Origin: Desulfobacterales bacterium
Lineage (GTDB): Bacteria; Desulfobacterota; Desulfobacteria; Desulfobacterales; SURF-7
Length of the DNA stretch: 50,776 nt
Assembly: GCA_028277765.1 (NCBI GenBank)
Contig: JANQFQ010000137.1
Location: forward strand, 1 to 50,776
Direction: 5' to 3'
Every line of letters begins with the position of its first letter. Within the stretch, counting starts at the first letter, position 1. The position numbers and the translations under genes were made by a program. The notes under the pieces were generated by a model, which saw only the letters and a list, made by a program, of their open reading frames with translations, did not search any database and had not been told where the DNA came from. This document shows positions 44,904 through 50,776 of the stretch, in pieces.

Positions 44904-45659
44904 TTATTCTTCGTTTTGTGCTTCCTCAAAATACTGTTCATATTTGCCGCTCTCTTTAAGCCGCTGCAATCCTCTGTTAAAAATTTCAATCAACCGTTTG
45001 TTTCTTACATGTTTTTTAGACAACAGAAGCTGTTCAGAATGTTTCCCAAAGGGTTTAGGATGATGGGTAAACAGCTTAACAGTTTCAGTGTCAAACAATT
45101 CCTGTAATTGGTAGTAACCAACATCGTTTAATTGCGGAAACAATTCAAAACGTCCTTTTAATAATTTTTTAAATCCTGACTGATCAGTGGGTGCCCTATC
45201 TACTTGGAGCTTCCCTAAACGTTCTGCTTCCAGAAATTCAGGTGTGTACATATATTCCAGAGTACCGCCTATTCTGATTTTTTCCAGATCGTTAAAAGTT
45301 TTCCAGTCAAACGAATATGTTTTAAGGTGAAAAAACACCCATGGGGCTTCCCATACAGTATCGCTATTGTAAAAATACGGTTCCCGGTCAGAATTTGTTT
45401 CCCAACCAACAGCTCCGTCCCACGCTCCGGATTCAGCTAATTTGAGAGCCCGTTTCCACGGAAAGAAGCCGTACTCCACTTTGATACCTTCCAGAGCAAA
45501 GGCTTCTGTTACAATCCGTGAACCAATCCCGTAATATTTCAGTTTTTGTGAGAAATAAGGCGCCCATTCGCCGTTAGTCAGACGAATTGTCTCCTCGGCA
45601 AAACTGAAATTAACATTGTACAGAATAATACTTATAATAACTAACCATACTTTTGTCAA
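44904..45659 (-). CDS. Periplasmic solute-binding protein, SBP_bac_3-like
   Basis: 251 residues from a TTG at 45659, preceded by AAGAAGG at good spacing and giving a clean signal peptide (MTKVWLVIISIILYNVNFSF-A). The frame extends to another TTG at 45680 that lacks a ribosome site. The mature protein has the family-3 layout: IRLTNGEWAPYFSQKLKYYG, RIVTEAFALEGIKVEYGFFPWKRA, GAWDGAVGW, then a second lobe with DLEKIRIGGTLEYMYTPEFL. No ABC permease or ATPase genes are adjacent, so it may act as a sensor or signalling input rather than in import. First gene of a pair with a lipoprotein. Confidence 0.8.
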   Translation of the reverse strand: MTKVWLVIISIILYNVNFSFAEETIRLTNGEWAPYFSQKLKYYGIGSRIVTEAFALEGIKVEYGFFPWKRALKLAESGAWDGAVGWETNSDREPYFYNSDTVWEAPWVFFHLKTYSFDWKTFNDLEKIRIGGTLEYMYTPEFLEAERLGKLQVDRAPTDQSGFKKLLKGRFELFPQLNDVGYYQLQELFDTETVKLFTHHPKPFGKHSEQLLLSKKHVRNKRLIEIFNRGLQRLKESGKYEQYFEEAQNEE

Positions 45660-45927
45660 AACCGTTACCTTCTTACTCAAGTATGTGGCTTAAAATTTTT
45701 TATAGAATGTGTTATTTCAATGGCATACTAAGATTTTGTTTCTTTTTAATAATATTTGCTATAATAATCAATCCTTATATTTAATTGTTATAATATACTT
45801 TTCTATGGTTCATGGTAATCTCCAAAGATGAATAGCAGTGCTGTTATACATTGTTTAATTCTATTCATAACGTTCAAATCACATATCATAAAAGCAACTG
45901 AATCAGTGTAATTTCATGTTTCTATCT

Positions 45928-46236
45928 CTATTCATCCATAATTGCGCAAATGTTGACAATAATTTTTCTTAAAATAAATGTGATTGCAATTAAAATTGGA
46001 ATTAACAGATAAAGAGTCATAGGCTCCTCTAAGCCAATTTTTCCAAAAAGGTAGTTAAAGGGCCACAAGATAATAGTCAGCAGAAACATGAATAGGCATG
46101 AAAGAAATATCATAAAACCTTTAATGAAAATGGCAATATTTGCGTACTGGCTAATCCATTTGTATATTGGCCATGAAAGGATAACTGAACAAACTATTAT
46201 AGTAGTGAAAAATGATACCTCAATATAGTCTGACAT
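45928..46236 (-). CDS. Small integral membrane protein, unknown
   Basis: 102 residues. The ATG at 46236 is chosen because AAAGGAG lies 9 bases upstream; the open frame continues to 46290 without a ribosome site. Three hydrophobic stretches (about residues 8-22, 32-58 and 72-90) with YKWISQYANIAIF and LGKIGLEEP-like connectors give a three-helix protein. No family recognised. It stands alone, with about 270 bp of AT-rich, apparently gene-free sequence between it and the solute-binding gene. Confidence 0.55.
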   Translation of the reverse strand: MSDYIEVSFFTTIIVCSVILSWPIYKWISQYANIAIFIKGFMIFLSCLFMFLLTIILWPFNYLFGKIGLEEPMTLYLLIPILIAITFILRKIIVNICAIMDE

Positions 46237-46358
46237 TGAAAAATACTCCTTTTGTAAATTATCTATATAAGGTGCCAACATTTTAAACAAATATTATCTA
46301 TTATTCTATATAATCACATAATAAAAATTTAACAACCCTAAGAAATTGGGTAGAGTCA

Positions 46359-46646
46359 ATGGAAACATTTAATCAATTTTGTGTTGGAGAGTTCGAATCC
46401 ATAGCCATGCAAGTGGTCTATAGCGCAACAGACGTAGACGTTCAGATCATCATTTCCGGTGAGGTTGATAATCCCATACGAAAAGTAAAAATATTCGGAC
46501 CTAATCACAGATTATTTGCGTATGCGATGTTTAATGACAAAAGACGAATCGGGCAGGCTGACTTTCAGTTTGATACACCTGAACCGAGTCTGGAAGGACT
46601 CATAAAAGCATATCCAGAAGGTACATACAAATTTATAGCCCAATGA
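46359..46646 (+). pseudogene. Fragment of a periplasmic-type protein, likely gene remnant
   Basis: 95 residues. The segment FNQFCVGEFESIAMQVVYSA, followed by VQIIISGEV, KIFGPNHR, IGQADFQFDTPEPSLE and AYPEGTYKF, looks like the central part of a larger exported protein: it has no signal peptide at the N-terminus and stops in the middle of what appears to be a repeated beta domain. The ribosome site is poor. It could instead be a small intact gene coupled to the following frame by a 4-base ATGA overlap. The former is preferred because the next frame is also a fragment. Confidence 0.45.
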
Positions 46647-46855
46647 TAGAAAAATATCTCCAAGACCCCAATGTGATTGCCGTAGACCAGCTACTCAAGG
46701 CAGGTGCAGACCCAAATGCCAAAAATGATTCCTTTGAATCAGCATTAATGCTTGCATGCGGTTCAGGGAATGTAGAGATAGCAAATCTGCTTTTGCAGAA
46801 TAAAGCTGAGCTAGAGGCCAGAAGCACATATTATAACCGTTTATTGGGGTTTTAA
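46643..46855 (+). pseudogene. Ankyrin-repeat fragment, likely gene remnant
   Basis: 70 residues with two ankyrin repeats: AVDQLLKAGADPNAKNDSFE, SALMLACGSGNVEIANLLLQ and NKAELEARST. A working ankyrin protein needs more repeats; this one breaks off at STYYNRLLGF in the middle of the third. It overlaps the previous frame by 4 bases. Either a very short ankyrin protein or, more likely, the decayed start of a longer one. The following 98 bp to 46953 show nothing. Confidence 0.5.
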
Positions 46856-46953
46856 AGAAAGCAGGAGCTAAATAGTACTTAAATTGAAAAAGTCAAGTAT
46901 CCCTGTTAAAAAGAATCTGGATCTACGCTTCACTCCGACCAGTTATCTAGTAT

Positions 46954-47703
46954 CTAGTATATCTTTATGTTTTGGAGGTTCGTCCAAGTTGGTTCAGAAT
47001 ACCAAATATCAACGAATTCACATATGGATGCTTTTTCTCGTTGAATCATATCTTCAGCAATCGGTTTTCGTAGAAGAGATTTTATGCTTGTAAAAGCTGG
47101 CGAATGCTTTGAGGCTAGATCAGAGGCTATCCATCTTGCCTGATTCATTAGATTGTCACTGGTTAACACATCCTGTACCAGACCGAGACTCATGGCCTCT
47201 TCAGGTGAATACATAGCACCTGAATAAAGGACTTTGGTTGCATTTGCGCTGCCAATCAAAAATCTCAGCATTTCAGTGCTGCCGGCAAAAACAGATGACC
47301 CAAAAGTGATCTCATTGAGTGATATTTTACTCTTTCCATTAACCATTACTCTACTGTCACAGGCCAAAGCCAGCATACAGCCCCCGGCTATTGTGTGGCC
47401 GTTTAGTGCTGCGATAACAGGTTTTGGATACAGAAACAGGTATGAATATAGATCAGTGAAACTGGTGATGTAATTTATAAACTCTTCTTTTGTGAAAGAC
47501 AGAAACTCAGGGACATCAAAACCAAAAGAGAAAAACTTGCCGTGCCCTGTAAATACTAAAGCCTTAACATCAGGGTTAACTTCCAATGCCTTTAGGCTCT
47601 CTTTTAACTCATCAATAACAATGTTATTAAGGGCATTAACTTTCTCTCTATTCAGGATGACAGTGGCAATTCCCTCACTAGTTTTTACCTTTACAAATTT
47701 CAT
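46954..47703 (-). CDS. Enoyl-CoA hydratase/isomerase (crotonase) family protein
   Basis: 249 residues. Crotonase fold motifs are clear: ATVILNREKVNALN, KFFSFGFDVPEF (first oxyanion-hole strand), VIAALNGHTIAGGCMLALACD (second oxyanion-hole Gly) and SLNEITFGSSVFAGSTEML. A single acidic residue, E131 in the NE pair, sits where mitochondrial delta3,delta2-enoyl-CoA isomerases have their catalytic Glu, while the second hydratase Glu region reads differently, so isomerase activity is more likely than hydration. GAGGAGACAGGA precedes the ATG. It acts in the cytoplasm, in fatty acid or aromatic acid oxidation. The gene stands alone. Confidence 0.88.
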   Translation of the reverse strand: MKFVKVKTSEGIATVILNREKVNALNNIVIDELKESLKALEVNPDVKALVFTGHGKFFSFGFDVPEFLSFTKEEFINYITSFTDLYSYLFLYPKPVIAALNGHTIAGGCMLALACDSRVMVNGKSKISLNEITFGSSVFAGSTEMLRFLIGSANATKVLYSGAMYSPEEAMSLGLVQDVLTSDNLMNQARWIASDLASKHSPAFTSIKSLLRKPIAEDMIQREKASICEFVDIWYSEPTWTNLQNIKIY

Positions 47704-47777
47704 TCCTGTCTCCTCTATGCGAGTTTTGCGGTTTTACTGTCTGTTATGAACAGATTAGATATGTCATTCAGGGAATA

Positions 47778-48206
47778 TTATTTTCTACGTAACCAACTAT
47801 TTTTTTGTGGCAATTTATTTATACCTCTTATTAACTTTTCTAATAAGAGTTTAATGTCGGACATTAATAATCTGGCACCTGTTTCTAAAAATGTTTTTGC
47901 TATAATTACGATAAGAGAGAGAAAGCCAATCATGATGCCGTATCCAACTATTAAAAAAGTAATTGGTGGTAGTTTTATCGCACCAGAAGGAGTCAAAATG
48001 TTTCCAACGTCAGGATCAATATCTGAAAATATTTGAATGAATGGTATGTCAACTTTGCCGTTTAGTAAATTTCCTATAATTGATAAAATCCAAATAGAAA
48101 CAAAAATACCAATAACGAGTAGAACAATACCTGCAAACATTTTTAATTTATTGCTTGTATCATTTAACAAATTATCATTATCAACTTCTGTACCTAATTT
48201 ATCCAT
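47778..48206 (-). CDS. Small membrane protein, unknown
   Basis: 142 residues. The N-terminus is polar, then a helix at about 24-46 (MFAGIVLLVIGIFVSIWILS), a periplasmic loop with IPFIQIFSDIDPDVGNILTP, a second helix (about 82-108, ITFLIVGYGIMIGFLSLIVI) and a basic tail ending KNSWLRRK. No family recognised. The ribosome site is weak (ATGGATAAAAA). It precedes the protease pair on the same strand in reverse order, so it may be co-expressed only if transcripts read through the 70-bp gap. Confidence 0.5.
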   Translation of the reverse strand: MDKLGTEVDNDNLLNDTSNKLKMFAGIVLLVIGIFVSIWILSIIGNLLNGKVDIPFIQIFSDIDPDVGNILTPSGAIKLPPITFLIVGYGIMIGFLSLIVIIAKTFLETGARLLMSDIKLLLEKLIRGINKLPQKNSWLRRK

Positions 48207-48276
48207 TTTTTATCCATTGTATTTAAAGCTGAATTGTGAGGCTAAATAATAGCACCGTCAATTTAAAAATGGCTAA

Positions 48277-49347
48277 TCAGTCGCGTGTCTTATTTGCTTC
48301 AGCTGAATTAATCTTTTTATCCATTTCATTTTCAAGTTTTTTCATTAACATCACCCTTTCTTTTGTCTCTGGGTGAGTGGAGATTACAGAGGACATCGGG
48401 ATATCAAATGTCGTTTTAGTAATGCGAATCAGGATGTTCTGATAAGACTTTGTGCCTAATCCTTGTTCAATAAGATATATTCCAGCTTCATGGTCAGCCT
48501 CTATTTCAAATTTTTGAGAGTAACCAGCTTCTACCAGCAACGTAGGAAGCGTTGATGCCATTGTGGTTATTGATGTTACATCACCTGCCAATATAGATAT
48601 CAGGAGGAACACACCAGTGTTTTGAATGAAAAGCCTTACTGAATGTCGTTTTTCCACATGGGCTATTTCATGGACAAGAATTCCTGTAATCTCAATATTA
48701 TTTTCCGCTATCTCAACCAGTTCATCTGTCATTACTATCATACCTGACGGCAGTGCAAAAGCATTAGGGCCTAGTTTGGGGCTTTTACGGAATTCCAGTT
48801 GGTAATTAAAACCAGTATTCAGTTCAGCGTGTAGTTTTTTAAAAATCGCTTTGATTTCTGAAGTTTTGTCTTCAGGAAGGTCTGAAGGTTTAAAGAATTT
48901 TTTGTCTAAGATTTTCATTGTATCCATGCTGACGTTGTTAAGCATCTCAGGAGGAACTGAGCGAGAGGCTTTTTCTGCGAACATTGGGATACCATAAGAT
49001 ATGAAAAGCCAGATAAATAGAATCAGCCCCACGAAACAAACTACAACGGTCTTCCAGCAGCTCTCAAGAAAGTTTACAATCCGTAATCCAGTGTTTGCTC
49101 CAAGTGCCCTTTCTAGAACTGCCATAGATTCAAGGTTGTCACTTTCAAACCGTGCATTGTCAGGGAGTATGATGGAACGTCGTGTGTTTCCTAAAGGAGG
49201 TGTTATTTTGCAGTCATTAATAGAAACGTAAGACAGTTGGTTGTCGGTTTCGTCAATAATGCGAATAAGAGCGCCGTCAAAAGTCGCTGTTGTTATTAAA
49301 GCTCTGGAGCTTTTCCCGTCAAAGTAAGTTCCCGTAATCTTAATCAT
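48277..49347 (-). CDS. M48-family metalloprotease, membrane-anchored
   Basis: 356 residues. An N-terminal beta-rich domain (about 1-80, ITGTYFDGKSSRALITTATF, IILPDNARFES) precedes a membrane helix (about 99-120) and the protease domain with zinc motif HEIAH (226-230), the third-ligand motif EIEAD (E281) and the STHPETKERVMLM end typical of M48 proteases such as BepA and LoiP. Catalytic residues are intact and the active site should lie in the periplasm. It overlaps the DUF898 gene by 4 bases, a pairing seen in many Proteobacteria. Role: probable quality control of envelope proteins or cleavage of the partner. Confidence 0.9.
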   Translation of the reverse strand: MIKITGTYFDGKSSRALITTATFDGALIRIIDETDNQLSYVSINDCKITPPLGNTRRSIILPDNARFESDNLESMAVLERALGANTGLRIVNFLESCWKTVVVCFVGLILFIWLFISYGIPMFAEKASRSVPPEMLNNVSMDTMKILDKKFFKPSDLPEDKTSEIKAIFKKLHAELNTGFNYQLEFRKSPKLGPNAFALPSGMIVMTDELVEIAENNIEITGILVHEIAHVEKRHSVRLFIQNTGVFLLISILAGDVTSITTMASTLPTLLVEAGYSQKFEIEADHEAGIYLIEQGLGTKSYQNILIRITKTTFDIPMSSVISTHPETKERVMLMKKLENEMDKKINSAEANKTRD

Positions 49348-50519
49348 AGTCCTATTTCAAAATCTATAAAATCGGTTGCCGCATCTCCTAAAGCGCTTAC
49401 ATCAGGTTCAACATCTGCTGTGAAATCATCAAGGCTTTGACTGGAAACAACTGTAAGGTTGTCCAAGATATAGCGGGTACGTCTTATTTTAGCCCAGGGT
49501 ATAAGTAAACCGATTGAAAAAAGTATGGCCATAATATTTGTGATTCGTATCCATGCAAGTTTGCCTACCTGCAGTGTGCTAATAAAGGACAGTTTGCCCA
49601 GGCTGCTTACTGACCAGCAGTAGTTGGTTATCCGTCCATAGATATACTGTTGAACAAGAGCGATGCCGGCTAACATCACTAAATATGCAAAGGCCATCGA
49701 AATTAACATTAAATATTTATTTAAAGAGCTTTGATCCTGGGACAATGTGTCGCCGAAAGTTAAAGTAGAAACAAAGAATCCTATTAACAAAACGCCTAGA
49801 AATATTATCCCTGTATATTGCAGGAAAGCTATAATATAAACCTTCCAAAACGTATCGGACTTGCCTTCAAAATTGTTAATTGTTGTCCCATAAGCAAAAT
49901 TGTCAAAAAAATATTTTTTCTGGTTAAGGGCCCATAAAGGATAATAGAGTCCCAGTGTAATGGGTATAAGGAGGGGTTTTATAATATATATGATGTAGCT
50001 TTGTCCAAGTGTGCCATGAAAATTGAACCTGATATTCCTGTAAGCAGAGTTATGTGCGTAGAATTTGAGTGATTTGTAAATTAAAAAAGGGAGTATAATA
50101 TAGAATATGAGGACGATCAAAGGAGCCATGTCAGGCGCGAAATGACCAGATAGCATGTAAATCAAAAACAAAGCCCCAATAATAATGTTACCTTTGAGAA
50201 TGGCAATAGGATTTGCCAGGTAGTCAAAATGGTGCCCTGCAATTGATGTATGAGCGTAGAAGTACTGACGGTTACGCACTTTAGCCCATGCAGCGTATAT
50301 CCCCAAGGTTATTATCGTAAGAAAAGTGTTTACGATCCATATTCTGAAATATTCACCAGCTTCTCCAGTGAATTCAACCTGATGCTGTTCTGGCTGATAT
50401 TTCCTTTCCTCTTTTTTAGACAGGTGTCCTCCACATTCAGGACATTGCATATCAGTAGTAGTTTCCAGTTCGATAGACTCTTTTGAAAAAGTACAGCTCG
50501 TGCAGATGAGAGTATCCAT
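49344..50519 (-). CDS. DUF898 (YjgN-like) membrane protein with zinc ribbon
   Basis: 391 residues. The N-terminus has a zinc ribbon with two CxxC pairs (C6, C9, C26, C29) and is followed by the DUF898 pattern: EYFRIWIVNTFLTIITLGIY, AAWAKVRNRQYFYAHTSIAG, a family-typical FDYLANPIAILKG, then LGQSYIIYIIKPLLIPITLG and LNQKKYFFDNFAYG. About eight to ten membrane helices. Function is unknown; YjgN of E. coli is the best-known relative. AGGAAATCAA precedes the ATG. Coupled to the M48 protease that follows. Confidence 0.9.
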   Translation of the reverse strand: MDTLICTSCTFSKESIELETTTDMQCPECGGHLSKKEERKYQPEQHQVEFTGEAGEYFRIWIVNTFLTIITLGIYAAWAKVRNRQYFYAHTSIAGHHFDYLANPIAILKGNIIIGALFLIYMLSGHFAPDMAPLIVLIFYIILPFLIYKSLKFYAHNSAYRNIRFNFHGTLGQSYIIYIIKPLLIPITLGLYYPLWALNQKKYFFDNFAYGTTINNFEGKSDTFWKVYIIAFLQYTGIIFLGVLLIGFFVSTLTFGDTLSQDQSSLNKYLMLISMAFAYLVMLAGIALVQQYIYGRITNYCWSVSSLGKLSFISTLQVGKLAWIRITNIMAILFSIGLLIPWAKIRRTRYILDNLTVVSSQSLDDFTADVEPDVSALGDAATDFIDFEIGL

Positions 50520-50609
50520 TTGATTTCCTGTTCTGTTTGTTTAGTAATTTTTTATATAGTTACTTAATCTATATAACACAAATTTTATTAATTATAAAGC
50601 AGAACGATA

Positions 50610-50670
50610 AAACCGAGTTGAAAAGTGTCGTTTACTATTCAAACGGAACTTTTGCCATTTGGTATAAAGC
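50610..50670 (+). repeat. Third, diverged copy of the 59-bp repeat
   Basis: The stretch runs from AAACCGAGTTGAA to GGTATAAAGC and matches the tandem copies at 35257-35374 through most of its length, including TTTACTATTCAAACG, with one mismatch in the hairpin stem (TTGAAAAGT with ACTATTCAA) and three bases missing. It even includes the first bases of a following unit (AAAGC), as in the tandem pair. Same orientation as the other copies. Confidence 0.8.
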
Positions 50671-50711
50671 TTTTTTAAATTATTATACTTAATGAAATGT
50701 GAACAAGTATC

Positions 50712-50776
50712 GTAGGGTGGGCTATGCCCACCAAATAAGTCAGCATACATTATGAAGCAGTAGATGGTGGGCACAG
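50712..50776. repeat. Palindromic GGTGGGC repeat at the right edge, incomplete
   Basis: A perfect 7-bp palindrome, GGTGGGC-TAT-GCCCACC (50716-50732), preceded by GTAG, and a further GGTGGGCA about 33 bases later at 50766-50773. This GTAGGGTGGGC...GCCCACC arrangement is seen as small dispersed elements in many bacterial genomes. The element continues past the window end. Confidence 0.6.

Noticed and set aside
46884..47093. 69-codon plus-strand frame overlapping the end of the enoyl-CoA isomerase-like gene
   Set aside because: Mostly antisense to a well-supported crotonase gene and without family features.
1..50776. tRNA, rRNA, integrase or IS transposase genes
   Set aside because: I looked for cloverleaf-type sequences with CCA ends and transposase/integrase motifs in the translated frames and saw none; small structural RNAs cannot be excluded by eye.

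Overview
The window comes from a Gram-negative bacterium with low to moderate GC content. Signal peptides, lipoprotein boxes, TonB/ExbB-type energisers, Wzy-type polymer ligation and a Bat (Bacteroides aerotolerance) operon all point to a cell with an outer membrane. Gene content (MglA-type GTPase, MoxR/Bat operon, SxtJ-DUF5989-carbamoyltransferase set, many TPR proteins, type-1 thiolase-like protein, kinase-GGDEF giant, DUF898/M48 pair) resembles Desulfobacterota (former Deltaproteobacteria). That placement is an inference from family content; no rRNA or tRNA gene is present to test it.

Layout. 1-8791 (all +) is a surface-polysaccharide region: the 3' end of a CDP-paratose 2-epimerase-like sugar epimerase, an O-antigen ligase/polymerase with C-terminal TPRs, a separately transcribed secreted repeat protein, a small STN-domain protein, then SxtJ-like membrane protein, DUF5989 miniprotein and carbamoyltransferase in a tight set, and a sugar aminotransferase closed by a strong terminator. 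8864-11098 (+) is a large secreted TPR protein. 11107-18969 (-) is a compact six-gene operon, read from 18969 down: MotA/TolQ/ExbB channel protein, ExbD/MotB-like partner, TonB-like protein with a long Lys/Pro linker, and three large exported helical proteins, one ending in an NTF2/Cds6-like domain. It diverges at 18970-19310 from 19311-30381 (+), a MoxR-DUF58-PpiC-BatD-like-BatA-BatB-BatC-BatD-BatE operon ending in an overlapping MglA-type GTPase. 30674-35236 (+) holds a membrane-anchored LytM/M23 protein that has lost almost all catalytic residues, a CPA1 Na+/H+ antiporter, a UvrD/Rep helicase and YhbY. 35550-40967 (+) is a single 1805-residue signalling protein: Ser/Thr kinase, AAA ATPase, TPR region, two GAFs and GGDEF. 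40995-50519 is mostly minus strand and more loosely packed: thiolase-like protein, histidine kinase, solute-binding protein/lipoprotein pair, small membrane proteins, gene remnants, enoyl-CoA isomerase-like protein, M48 protease and DUF898 protein. The right edge holds repeats.

The best candidate for an undescribed system is the divergent pair 11107-30381. A proton-driven ExbB/ExbD/TonB-like motor is encoded with three large exported proteins of no recognised enzymatic family, back to back with a complete MoxR/Bat operon that adds a PpiC-type foldase and a polarity-type small GTPase. The degenerate LytM protein that follows could belong to the same envelope programme. Other notable items are the kinase-to-diguanylate-cyclase fusion, a 59-bp tandem repeat with a dispersed third copy at the right edge, and 29-residue tandem repeats inside the O-antigen ligase.
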